Shown here: in pieces, positions 42,625 to 50,908 of the stretch
Layout: each line of letters begins with the position of its first letter
Numbering within the stretch: the first letter of the stretch is position 1
DNA from: Lachnospiraceae bacterium
GTDB taxonomy: Bacteria > Bacillota > Clostridia > Lachnospirales > Lachnospiraceae
Assembly (NCBI GenBank): GCA_910574805.1
Contig: CAJTCV010000017.1
Span: 23,938 to 87,937, forward strand
DNA length: 64,000 nt
Direction of reading: 5' to 3'
Translations under genes and position numbers: made by a program
Notes under the pieces: generated by a model
Database searches by the model: none
Told to the model about the DNA's origin: nothing
The model's input: the letters and a program-made list of their open reading frames with translations, nothing else

Positions 42625-43065
42625 TTAACCCTCGATCAGGATCGTTTTGCTCTCATTGATCTTCGGCTGTACCTCCTTCTTGGGTACCGTCAGCTTCAGC
42701 ACGCCGTTCTCAAAGGCGGCATGGACGTCTTCCTGGGTGATGTCCTCACCCACATAGAAGCTTCTCTGATAGTGGCCGGTATACCGCTCCTGACGGATGT
42801 ATCTGCCCTGAGAGTCCTTCTCGTCATTGCTGTTCTCACGGGTAGCCTTGATGGTCAGATAGCCGTCTTTCAGTTCTGCATGCAGGTCTTCCTTCCTGAA
42901 GCCCGGCAGATCCAGATCGATCTGATAGGCATTGTCCAGATCCTGCACATCCGCCTTCATAGCCGGAATACTTCCGATGCGGTTAGGCCGGTAATACGAA
43001 GAATTTGCAAAATCCTCAAAAAAGTCATCCATAAAGCTTCTTCCAAAAATATCTGTTAATAACAT
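42625..43065 (-). CDS. Hsp20 family small heat shock protein
   Basis: A 146-residue alpha-crystallin-domain chaperone. The domain spans about 38-130 (YQIDLDLPGFRKEDLHAELKDGYLTIKATREN; FYVGEDITQEDVHAAFENGVLKLTVPKKE). The C-terminal IxI-type motif is weak (KTILIEG). It holds unfolding proteins during stress. RBS AAGGAGG. A CIRCE element and a second palindrome lie 58-112 nt upstream, inside the end of the preceding gene. Confidence 0.95.
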   Translation of the reverse strand: MLLTDIFGRSFMDDFFEDFANSSYYRPNRIGSIPAMKADVQDLDNAYQIDLDLPGFRKEDLHAELKDGYLTIKATRENSNDEKDSQGRYIRQERYTGHYQRSFYVGEDITQEDVHAAFENGVLKLTVPKKEVQPKINESKTILIEG

Positions 43066-43119
43066 GATTCATACCTCCTTGTGTATAGGGCGGATCTCCT
43101 TTGGAAATCCGGTGCTGTT

Positions 43120-43830
43120 TTATTTGTTATATATGTTATATAACAAAATATTAGCACTGTCAAGAGGTGAGTGCTGATTTTTTGTGAAAAAAGTGTGAAC
43201 TTCTTTCCAGTCTCGTTCAAAATCCTGTGTTCCCTGGCGGGTCAGAGGGTGTTCCAGAGCTTTCAGATACAGTGCACAGGGGATTGCCGCATAGGGTACG
43301 CCTGCCGCGGCAGCCGCCTCCAGCTGATGGATGTTCTTGATGGAGGCGGCTACCACGAAGACCGGGTATCCGTGCCGGTCTATCATCGTCTGGATGTCCT
43401 GCACGAGCTTCAGGCCGTCCTGTCCGTACTCATCGCTTCTGCCGATGAAGGGAAACAGATAGTCGGCGCCGGCGCTGATGGCGGCAGCCGCCTGAGCAAC
43501 GGTGAAAATAAGAGTCAATGCTGTACGGATGCCCCGTTTCCTGAGCCGTCGGCACATTTTCAGCGCATTACCGGAAAAATTCAGTTTGATGATGATATCC
43601 GGATTGATGTTATGGATTCTCTGCGCCTCCTCTTCCATTTCTTCCAGGGTGTCTCCCATAACCTCTCCGCTTAAAAAAGACAGATTCATGGTGCTGCAGG
43701 TGCGGAGGAACGGGAGGAATTCCTGACGGTTTTTCAGATACATGGACGGATTTGCGGTAACTCCATACGCTCCCAGCTCCAGGGCTTCCTGGATCTCTTC
43801 CAGACTGGCACTGTCAATGATGTACTTCAT
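43120..43830 (-). CDS. Transaldolase-like protein (fructose-6-phosphate aldolase group)
   Basis: A 236-residue TIM-barrel protein of the small transaldolase/FSA group: MKYIIDSASLEEIQEALELGAYGVTANPSMYLK, probable Schiff-base Lys in DIIIKLNFSGNAL, and GADYLFPFIGRSDEYG. Length fits FSA (about 220). These enzymes make or break ketose phosphates with dihydroxyacetone or glyceraldehyde phosphate; true FSA versus transaldolase activity cannot be told here. RBS AAAAGGAG. Its last 20 codons contain the hsp20 -35, a CIRCE element and part of another palindrome. Confidence 0.85.
   Translation of the reverse strand: MKYIIDSASLEEIQEALELGAYGVTANPSMYLKNRQEFLPFLRTCSTMNLSFLSGEVMGDTLEEMEEEAQRIHNINPDIIIKLNFSGNALKMCRRLRKRGIRTALTLIFTVAQAAAAISAGADYLFPFIGRSDEYGQDGLKLVQDIQTMIDRHGYPVFVVAASIKNIHQLEAAAAAGVPYAAIPCALYLKALEHPLTRQGTQDFERDWKEVHTFFTKNQHSPLDSANILLYNIYNK
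43123..43147. promoter_or_regulatory. Palindrome overlapping the hsp20 -10
   Basis: TTTGTTATAT and ATATAACAAA (10-bp arms) flank 5 bp. The element covers the hsp20 -10 and the transaldolase stop codon. Possible operator for a second regulator, or only part of an A+T-rich promoter. Confidence 0.55.
43135..43163 (-). promoter_or_regulatory. hsp20 promoter
   Basis: On the minus strand: TTGACA (43163-43158), 17 bp, TATAAC (43140-43135). The -35 lies inside the CIRCE element. Confidence 0.78.
43151..43177. promoter_or_regulatory. CIRCE element (HrcA operator)
   Basis: TTAGCACTG-N9-GAGTGCTGA matches the CIRCE consensus TTAGCACTC-N9-GAGTGCTAA at 16 of 18 arm positions with the exact 9-bp spacer. 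It overlaps the hsp20 -35. HrcA binding to CIRCE represses heat-shock genes; hrcA itself is not in this window. Confidence 0.88.
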
Positions 43831-43980
43831 AGTCTTATTACTCCTTTTGTTTCGGCTTTTATTCCATATTTATACAAATCCAGTATAACAATGACATCAG
43901 GAAAGAACAAAAAAGAAAGCGTCCAATGATTGCCACATGGATATGGGAGAAAGTAACAACAATGGGCGGGAATGCCGGAA

Positions 43981-44009
43981 TTGTTTTTTCTTTGCTTTCT
44001 TTCTATACT
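43981..44009 (+). promoter_or_regulatory. Promoter of the HAD phosphatase gene
   Basis: TTGTTT (43981-43986), 17 bp, TATACT (44004-44009). It makes the upstream in-frame ATG at 43972 impossible as start. Confidence 0.65.
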
Positions 44010-44070
44010 TATATTAAAGAGCAGGCGTGCTGTCAGGCGCACTGGACTGAAAAATGAAGGGAGAAATTAT

Positions 44071-44916
44071 ATGACAGATCAGGAACGAAACAAAGGGACA
44101 CTTTCAGGAATGGTATGTCTGGATCTGGATGGGACACTTCTTAACCGCGCCGGGAGGATCAGCAGCAGAAATAAAGAAAGTCTGGCGGCATGCCTGGAGC
44201 AGGGAATCCAGGTGTACTTCGTCACGGGAAGACCGTACTGCTTTGCCAGGTCGCTGGCAGATATGGTGGATAAAAGAATTGGTGTCATTGCCTGTTCCGG
44301 CGCCTGCTGTGAATTTGATGGGCAACTGATTATAAACGAACTGTCCAAAGAGGCGGTGGAGCGGTTTGCAGACGGTCTGGAAACCTCAGGGGCACATGCA
44401 TTTTTTAAAGGACTTACCCAGTTTTATACCCATGATGCCTATGACGAACGGTTTCTGTATGACCACCATAACAACTGGTTTTCCGAGGGACTGAAAGTAC
44501 AGTCTTTTACAGAGCTTTCTTATGAGGAGCTGAAGGAACAGGCGGTGCATATCCACAAGATCCTTGTCTATGACATGAATCAGAATGGACTGAAGGATCT
44601 GGCGGCTCGTACGGCGCAGATTCCGGATGTGCAGGTGAGCTGGTACCGGAATATCAGTTTTGACGTGACAGCGGCAGGAGCGGACAAAGGGATTTCCGTG
44701 GATCGGGTACGCAAAGGGCTGGGATTGAAAAAGGAGCAGATCCTCGCGCTGGGGGATGGGTGGAACGATCTTCCCATGTTCCGGAGTGCAGGCTGGAGGA
44801 TTGGCATGGGAAATGCGGCGGAAGAGGTGAAGCGCGTCTGTGATGAAGTTACCGGGACCAGTGAAGAGGATGGAGTGGCTCAGATCCTGGAGCATGCCGG
44901 CCGGTATTTCAGATAG
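44071..44916 (+). CDS. HAD-superfamily Cof-type phosphatase
   Basis: A 281-residue hydrolase. Motif I (VCLDLDGTLL) holds the nucleophile Asp; motif II is YFVTGRP; motif IV is ALGDGWNDLPMF. The large type IIB cap lies between. Cof-type enzymes dephosphorylate sugar phosphates, nucleotides or vitamin B6 and help to clear toxic sugar phosphates. RBS AAGGGAG. Surrounded by sugar-phosphate genes but transcribed alone. Confidence 0.9.
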   Translation: MTDQERNKGTLSGMVCLDLDGTLLNRAGRISSRNKESLAACLEQGIQVYFVTGRPYCFARSLADMVDKRIGVIACSGACCEFDGQLIINELSKEAVERFADGLETSGAHAFFKGLTQFYTHDAYDERFLYDHHNNWFSEGLKVQSFTELSYEELKEQAVHIHKILVYDMNQNGLKDLAARTAQIPDVQVSWYRNISFDVTAAGADKGISVDRVRKGLGLKKEQILALGDGWNDLPMFRSAGWRIGMGNAAEEVKRVCDEVTGTSEEDGVAQILEHAGRYFR

Positions 44917-44930
44917 GGAACACATAATAA

Positions 44931-44984
44931 TGCCCCTCTTCTGCGACGGTCCGCGTAGTGCAAAGCCCGGGCAGATAAGGGGCA
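44931..44984. terminator. Terminator between HAD and epimerase genes
   Basis: TGCCCCTCTTCTGC pairs with GCAGATAAGGGGCA with internal mismatch, followed by GTGTTTTA. Shared by convergent genes. Confidence 0.7.
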
Positions 44985-44989
44985 GTGTT

Positions 44990-45706
44990 TTATTCCAGGC
45001 CGAATTTCTCTGAAGCGGAGTCAATATTCTTCCTGCATTTCCGATAGGCTGCGGTGATCCCTTCCGGATCTTTGAACAGTGCGGAAGAGAGCACGATGAC
45101 GTCCGGATTGCATTCGATGAGCGGCTCCATGTTGTCCGCCCGCAGGCCGCCGTCGATGGCCAGCTCGCAGCGGGGATTCTTCTCGTCGATCATTTTGCGG
45201 GCTCTGCGGATCAGATCGGGCACGCTCTTACGGAAGCCCCAGTTGTCTTTTCCGTCCGTCTCGTCCACTCCGTGGGTGACGATGTGGAGGCGGTCAATGT
45301 CGTAGATGGATTCTTCCACGAAGCACAGAGGCGTGTAGCAGCCCAGGGTAAGGCCGATCTTCAGGTGATGCTCCCGGCACCAGTTGATGATATAGGCAAG
45401 CTGGGCGCCGAGAAAATGCTCTGCCGGTACGATCAGCATGTCTGCTCCGGCTTCGTCGATCTGTTCAATGAACATCCGGTCCATGGAGACTGTATAGATA
45501 TGACATTCGATGGGTTTGTCTGTAACCGGTCGGATGCCTGCAATGATCTGGTGCCCGCCCATGAGCTTCATGTTCTTAAGGTCGTGCATGTCAGCCGCGT
45601 CAGAATGGATATAGTCCACACCGGCGTCGCTGATTTCTTTGACAATTCCGGCGATATTTCCATAATTGACATGTGCCAGCCCTGCGGCAATTTTGATATG
45701 TTTCAT
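44990..45706 (-). CDS. Ribulose-phosphate 3-epimerase family protein
   Basis: A 238-residue TIM-barrel protein of the RPE/allulose-6-phosphate 3-epimerase family. Likely metal ligands lie in HSDAADMH, CHIYTVSM and AIDGGLRADN; SSALFKD corresponds to the phosphate-binding end. These enzymes invert C3 of ketose phosphates. Divergence from housekeeping RPE (MHxDxMDG becomes HSDAADMH) suggests a special substrate such as an allulose or tagatose phosphate. It has its own promoter and follows the PRD regulator on the same strand. Confidence 0.85.
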   Translation of the reverse strand: MKHIKIAAGLAHVNYGNIAGIVKEISDAGVDYIHSDAADMHDLKNMKLMGGHQIIAGIRPVTDKPIECHIYTVSMDRMFIEQIDEAGADMLIVPAEHFLGAQLAYIINWCREHHLKIGLTLGCYTPLCFVEESIYDIDRLHIVTHGVDETDGKDNWGFRKSVPDLIRRARKMIDEKNPRCELAIDGGLRADNMEPLIECNPDVIVLSSALFKDPEGITAAYRKCRKNIDSASEKFGLE

Positions 45707-45753
45707 GTGGTTTCTCCTTCTCCTTTTGATCTTTCGATCCTCTTGATATTTTT

Positions 45754-45782
45754 ATTGTAATCAGGGTAAAGTGGAAAGACAA
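45754..45782 (-). promoter_or_regulatory. Promoter of the epimerase gene
   Basis: On the minus strand: TTGTCT (45782-45777), 17 bp, TACAAT (45759-45754). Confidence 0.62.
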
Positions 45783-45809
45783 GAAGGCCATGCATCCGGT
45801 ATCGGCTTA

Positions 45810-47357
45810 TTATTGTGGTAATTCATCCACATTACCATAAGCGGCAGGGTTGTTTTTCTTCTTATAGTATTCCCGGACTACCTTTTTCAGACGCTGGATG
45901 TCATGGTCATACATCAGGACATTGACCTGGAGAATGGGAATGTCTGTGGACAGGTTCAGCTCCAGAGTGCTGATAATCAGTTCGGCCTGAGACAGGTCAG
46001 CGTTCTGTATGGTTAAAAAGCTTTCTTGGGCGATAACCGTTATCTCCGGGATCTGGGTGGAGAGCTTCTGGAGAAGCAGCTGGTTGGCGCCGCCTCCTCC
46101 GTGGCATACGAGGATCGTCTTCAGAGGCTTTTTGGCGCGGTCCAGGGCGGCTGCCAGGTGGATGGCGAGATAGCCGGCCTCGTCTTCACTCATGCGTCCA
46201 GGGTCACCTGGCTCCAGTGTACGAAGGCTTTTTCTGACGATGCTGAGGGTGTTGGAATAATGAGCGCGTATGGTGTCCATCATGGGATTTTCTATGGGGA
46301 TCCCATGGCGGATCCGGGTGATTGCCGGTGTCAGATGTGCTGTGAGAGCTTCCCGGAGTTCTGGATCTTTTGTAAATGGAAGATTCAGAAGATGTTCCCA
46401 TTCTGTCAGCAGCGCATCGGTGAGCTTCCTCGCTGCAGTCTTTTCACTGTCCGGAGCAAGATGCTTGTTCTGCAGGGCAAGGAGATGTGTCTGCAGGTAA
46501 CGCAGCTCGTCTTCCGGAAATGTAATCTGGTATTCCTGCTCCAGTGCCTGCGTCAGGTTCCGTGCCTCCTGATACAGGGGTTCTGTCTTCAGTTCCTTTA
46601 TAAAATCCACAGACAGGCGGATGGGGTGATCATCCAGGATCCGCATAAGACTGATGAATACCCGAAGAAGTACGGTGATCAGGGCATTAAAGGGCAGGCC
46701 GTCCACATAAGGTCCGCCGGAATGGATGACTTTAAGGATAAATTTCTGCATGTCGCGGTCTGTGTAGTCCAGAGCCTTGAAAATAAAAGTGCCGGTGCAG
46801 GGGGAAGAAGGATCCTGGACGATCTGGAGAAATTCTGCATATCCCTGATCTTCGACCATAAGGTCAAACATCAGATCCCGCAGATGGCGTTCTTTTCCCT
46901 CGAGGGAAATTCCGTTGTTGTTTTTTCGGATGAGCCGGATCCGGCATGCCTGGAAGCGCTCAGAGAGTGCGGTAATATCTTTGTGGATCGTGGCCCGGCT
47001 GACAAAGAGCTCTGAGGCCAGCTCATAGATCCTGCAGTTTTCCGTACAGGCGATCAGACGAAGACCGATGTAGATCTTCCGTGCGGAGGGAGAGTAACCG
47101 CCGGGGAGCTGAATCTTCTGGCTGACAGACTCCAGGAGGCTGAGCTTTCTCGACTCCTTTCCTTCAATCCGGATTCCGGTGCCGGTCTTTTTGTGCAGGG
47201 ACAGATGGTACTCGTCCAGATAGCCCTCTGTAAGGGCCAGATCATTGCGGATGGTCTTGTTTGAGACATTTAAAAGTGCGGCGATTTCCCGGATCGTGAT
47301 ATAACCCTGCTGCTGCAGCAGGATCCGTATGATCTCCAGGATTCGTTTATTCTCCAT
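45810..47357 (-). CDS. BglG/LicR-type PRD transcriptional regulator
   Basis: A 515-residue regulator. Two N-terminal HTH regions (ILEIIRILLQQQGYITIREIAALLNVSNKTIRNDL; YELASELFVSRATIHKDITAL) precede two PRD domains (about 180-390) and a C-terminal PTS IIB-like domain (KTILVCHGGGGANQLLLQKL, with a retained Cys). No IIA domain is present. Such activators are phosphorylated by PTS proteins, linking transcription to sugar uptake. The start at 47357 has AAAGGAG; an in-frame ATG at 47396 does not. It is divergent from the M20/PTS pair, its likely target. Confidence 0.9.
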   Translation of the reverse strand: MENKRILEIIRILLQQQGYITIREIAALLNVSNKTIRNDLALTEGYLDEYHLSLHKKTGTGIRIEGKESRKLSLLESVSQKIQLPGGYSPSARKIYIGLRLIACTENCRIYELASELFVSRATIHKDITALSERFQACRIRLIRKNNNGISLEGKERHLRDLMFDLMVEDQGYAEFLQIVQDPSSPCTGTFIFKALDYTDRDMQKFILKVIHSGGPYVDGLPFNALITVLLRVFISLMRILDDHPIRLSVDFIKELKTEPLYQEARNLTQALEQEYQITFPEDELRYLQTHLLALQNKHLAPDSEKTAARKLTDALLTEWEHLLNLPFTKDPELREALTAHLTPAITRIRHGIPIENPMMDTIRAHYSNTLSIVRKSLRTLEPGDPGRMSEDEAGYLAIHLAAALDRAKKPLKTILVCHGGGGANQLLLQKLSTQIPEITVIAQESFLTIQNADLSQAELIISTLELNLSTDIPILQVNVLMYDHDIQRLKKVVREYYKKKNNPAAYGNVDELPQ

Positions 47358-47592
47358 GGGCGTTACTCCTTTCTCAATGGATGGGTGTATTTCCAACTGT
47401 TAGCATGGAAGAAAAAACAGCATTTGTCAAGACGGTGTAAATGGAAAACAGGAGAAGGTGTCGAGGAAATGCCGGATGGATGTGGAAGAGAAAAGAACAT
47501 CCGGATGCACATGGACAGGTGGGATCGTAGTAAGATCATAGTAGTATGGGCAGTCATGAATACGGACATTTTCGGAAGAAGGGGAGGAAAAA

Positions 47593-48936
47593 ATGGAGGA
47601 ATTTAAGAAAAAGATACAGGAGTACGAACAGGAATATCTGGAGGATCTGAGGCGGCTGGTGGGGATCCGTTCGGTGCGGGATTCTGCGGCAGCAGGGCCG
47701 GGCGCGCCCTTTGGCCGGGGAATCCGACAGGCATTTGACTGCTTTCTGGAAATCGGGGAGCGCTTCGGGCTTCGGGCAGAGGATTTTGACGGCTATGCCT
47801 GCCATCTGGCATACGGGGAGCAGAAGGAATATGTGGGGGTGCTGGGGCATCTGGACGTGGTAGATATCCTGTCCCCCGGGCAGTGGAGAACGCCGCCCTT
47901 TGAGATGGTTCAGTCACCGGACGGGATGCTCTGGGGCAGAGGGGTGTGCGATGACAAAGGGCCGCTGCTGGCAGGGCTGTACGCGCTGCGGATTCTGAAG
48001 GAGATGAAGGTTCCTCTGAAAAGAAGCATCCGGGTGATCGCCGGCGGGGCAGAAGAGACCACGTGGGAATGCATGGAATACTATTTTGCCGGAAATCCCC
48101 AGCCGGTCATGGGATTTTCTCCGGACGGAAATTTCCCGGTGGTGAACGGCGAGAAAGGGATTCTGAAGCTGGCGCTTCTCTTTCCCCGGGGCGAAGAAAG
48201 AGACGGCGTCTGTCGTATCAAGGAGCTTCAGTGCCGGACCGTCCGGAATTACGTATGCGCACATGTGGAATCGAAATACGAAATAGACGGAGAGCAGAGA
48301 GAAATAACGCTTACAGGAAAAGAGGCGCTCTCCAGAAATCCTCAGAGGGGTGAGAATGCATTGTGGAAATTTGCGGCATACTTTTCACAGTATTCCATGA
48401 TCCAGCCGGAGGCGGACGGGCTGGTCCGTTTTCTGAACGACTGCCTGACGGACGACTGCTTCGGCAGAAAGAGCGGGCTTTACGCAGAGGACGCACAGAT
48501 GGGGTTTACGTCCGTCTGTCCCACGGGAGTCCGTATGACAAAGGAGGGGATTTACCTGTATGTGGATATCCGCTATCCCCGTTCCACGGGTCCGGAGCGT
48601 ATCCGGAAATGGGCGCGGGGATGGTCCGGGGCCTACGGGTTCACATGGCAGGCGGAGGAGGAGAAGAGGCTTCTGTATGTGCCGGAGGACGGCGAGCTGG
48701 TAATGGGACTGAAGGATGCTTATGAGAAGGTGACCGGGGAGAGGGCCCGGGCGCTCACAAAGGGCGGCGCTTCCTATGCCCGGACGCTGGAGAACGGGGT
48801 GGCTTTCGGCGCGGCCTTTGAACATGAAGTGAACAATCCCCATATGCCAAACGAGTGCATGTCCTGTGGATCCCTGATGAAAGCCATGGAAATCTATGTT
48901 CATGCATTGTGGAATCTGACAGTGGAAAAACGTTAG
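47593..48936 (+). CDS. M20 family dipeptidase (PepV/Sapep type)
   Basis: A 447-residue cytoplasmic metallopeptidase. Metal-site motifs: GHLDVV, RGVCDDKGP, GGAEETTWECMEYYF (general base Glu in EET) and the late EHEVNNPHMPNE. The lid domain is large, as in PepV. It should release amino acids from dipeptides or N-acyl peptides. It lies 102 nt before a PTS permease gene on the same strand, opposite a PRD regulator, so it may act on a sugar-amino acid conjugate. That link is inference. Confidence 0.9.
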   Translation: MEEFKKKIQEYEQEYLEDLRRLVGIRSVRDSAAAGPGAPFGRGIRQAFDCFLEIGERFGLRAEDFDGYACHLAYGEQKEYVGVLGHLDVVDILSPGQWRTPPFEMVQSPDGMLWGRGVCDDKGPLLAGLYALRILKEMKVPLKRSIRVIAGGAEETTWECMEYYFAGNPQPVMGFSPDGNFPVVNGEKGILKLALLFPRGEERDGVCRIKELQCRTVRNYVCAHVESKYEIDGEQREITLTGKEALSRNPQRGENALWKFAAYFSQYSMIQPEADGLVRFLNDCLTDDCFGRKSGLYAEDAQMGFTSVCPTGVRMTKEGIYLYVDIRYPRSTGPERIRKWARGWSGAYGFTWQAEEEKRLLYVPEDGELVMGLKDAYEKVTGERARALTKGGASYARTLENGVAFGAAFEHEVNNPHMPNECMSCGSLMKAMEIYVHALWNLTVEKR

Positions 48937-49038
48937 ATTTTGCCACAATAATGGGGAAAAGGTCATAGGGATTGGCAGGTAGAAAGGAGAATTTGCCCGT
49001 GATAAGATGAGGTTAATAAAAAAAGGGGGAACATTGCT

Positions 49039-50637
49039 ATGAAAAATATTCAGGCAAAAATTCAGACATTTGCCGGTGCCATGATGGTTCCGGTGATCCT
49101 GCTGGTACTGGTTGGCTTCTTTGTGGGAATCGGAAGTGCGTTCACCAACTACATTCTTCCGGAAGGGACGCTGCTCTACAGACTGTTTTCCATGATTACC
49201 AATCTGGGCTTCATGTTTATGGGAAATCTTCAGCTCTGGTTTGCAGTCGCCATCGCATTTTCACTGGCGAAGAAGGAAAAGGGCTGGGCGGCATTTTCCG
49301 GGCTGATTCTGTACTGCTGTTTTGCCAGCGGGATCGGAAACTGGGCGTCCATGTGCGGATGGACGGCGGAGACCACATCCGTGGAGGCGCTGATTGCAAA
49401 CGGATATACCGAACAGGCGGCGCTGAATTTCAACGCGCTCTGGACCAGCGCCATCGGTTTCTTTACTTATGATATGGGGATTTTCTCCGGCATCATCTGC
49501 GGGCTTCTGACAGCGGCGGTGCACAACCGGTTTGTGGACACGCAGCTTCCTGCCATGTTTGCATTTTTTGCAGGAACGAAATTTGTGATTATTATGGTGG
49601 CGCTTGTATCGGTTCCGGCAGCCATTGCAGCTTATTATATCTGGCCGTTTATTGCGGGAATCCTGCAGGGGATTACCCGTTTTATCGGGGAGAGCGGCCT
49701 GTTCGGAACGTTTGTGTTCGGTACACTGGACAAGGCGCTTCTGCCTTTTGGCATTCATCATCTGATTGCCTTTCCCATCGAATATTCCTCTGTGGGCGGA
49801 ACCATGACCATTGACGGCGTCCTGTACGAAGGGGTCAGAAATATCATCAACGGGCAGGCGGCAAGCGCCTCGGCCACCGGGTATCTGGTGCGCAACTTCA
49901 CGACCGGGCGTCTTCTGTTCCAGCTGGCCGGCCTTCCGGGTGCGGCGTTCGCCATGTACCGGTGCGCAAAGAAGGAGAACCGTAAGAAAGTGGCGGCGCT
50001 TCTGGTTCCTACGGTATTTACCCTTGCCATGGTAGGCGTCTCGGAGCCCATTGAGTATACATTCCTGTTCGTGGCGCCGGCGCTGTACTGGCTGGTGTAT
50101 GCGCCTCTGTGCGGCCTCTGCTATGTGCTGGCCGAGATCTTCCAGATCTCCATCAACGGACATGCGCTGTTCTTTATGATACCGAACCTGTTCCAGCCTC
50201 AGAAGGTTCATGCCATGGCAGCGCTCTGGCTGCTTCCTCTGACCTTTGCCGTCTATTACTTTGCGTTTAAGTTCATGATTGAAAAGTTCAATCTGAAGAC
50301 GCCGGGCCGGGAGGACAGCGAGATCCGGCTCATGAGCAAGAAGGAATACAACGAGATCCGCCAGGGATCAGGCAATGGAGAGGCGCCGGGAGAATCTCTG
50401 GAAGAGCGGATCGTCGAGGCGCTGGGCGGCGCGGAAAATATCCTGAATGTCACCTGCTGCGCCACCAGGCTTCGGGTAAGCCTGAAGGATGAAAGCCTGC
50501 TGGCACCGGATGAGGCCTGGAAGGAATACCTGGAAGCCCGCGGAGTCGTGCATGTGAAAGGCTCCGTGCAGATCATCTATGGTGTGCAGGTACAGGGGAT
50601 CACCACGAAGGTGAAGGATCTTCTGAATATGGATTAA
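49039..50637 (+). CDS. PTS enzyme IICB, glucose/maltose/N-acetylglucosamine superfamily
   Basis: A 532-residue PTS permease. IIC spans about 1-420 with roughly ten helices and the motifs GTLDKALLPFGIHHLI and GVSEPIEYTFLFVAP. IIB is at 450-530 with phospho-Cys in LNVTCCATRLRVSLKD. IIA is missing, so it must use a IIA from elsewhere, as MalX-like and NagE-split systems do. The sugar is not readable; alpha-glucosides and amino sugars are the main options. A strong terminator ends the operon. Confidence 0.93.
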   Translation: MKNIQAKIQTFAGAMMVPVILLVLVGFFVGIGSAFTNYILPEGTLLYRLFSMITNLGFMFMGNLQLWFAVAIAFSLAKKEKGWAAFSGLILYCCFASGIGNWASMCGWTAETTSVEALIANGYTEQAALNFNALWTSAIGFFTYDMGIFSGIICGLLTAAVHNRFVDTQLPAMFAFFAGTKFVIIMVALVSVPAAIAAYYIWPFIAGILQGITRFIGESGLFGTFVFGTLDKALLPFGIHHLIAFPIEYSSVGGTMTIDGVLYEGVRNIINGQAASASATGYLVRNFTTGRLLFQLAGLPGAAFAMYRCAKKENRKKVAALLVPTVFTLAMVGVSEPIEYTFLFVAPALYWLVYAPLCGLCYVLAEIFQISINGHALFFMIPNLFQPQKVHAMAALWLLPLTFAVYYFAFKFMIEKFNLKTPGREDSEIRLMSKKEYNEIRQGSGNGEAPGESLEERIVEALGGAENILNVTCCATRLRVSLKDESLLAPDEAWKEYLEARGVVHVKGSVQIIYGVQVQGITTKVKDLLNMD

Positions 50638-50648
50638 AAATCAAACAG

Positions 50649-50708
50649 AATCCCGCAGAACAGACGTGCTGTGATCGAACGCATGGACTGTATCTGCGGG
50701 ATTTTTTG
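50649..50708 (+). terminator. Terminator after the PTS gene
   Basis: AATCCCGCAGA pairs perfectly with TCTGCGGGATT (11 bp), followed by TTTTG. Confidence 0.85.
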
Positions 50709-50820
50709 TTGTCCGAACCTGTTCTTTGCAGGAAGCCCGATCCAGACAATAAATATACTGGCATTTTGCATAAAATGGACCTTCTGAATTTGTGAAAAAC
50801 GCCAAATCTCATAATAAGTG

Positions 50821-50849
50821 TTGACATTCCTTCGGCAATATGATATATA
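50821..50849 (+). promoter_or_regulatory. Promoter of the TRAP/transketolase cassette
   Basis: TTGACA (50821-50826), 17 bp, TATATA (50844-50849) preceded by TGA (extended -10). The upstream in-frame ATG at 50840 lies inside it, supporting the start at 50909. Confidence 0.8.
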
Positions 50850-50908
50850 GTACATATAACATCCTACAAAGGATGAGGGATGAAGAAAAAGGAAGGAGAA
50901 ATGCTTTT

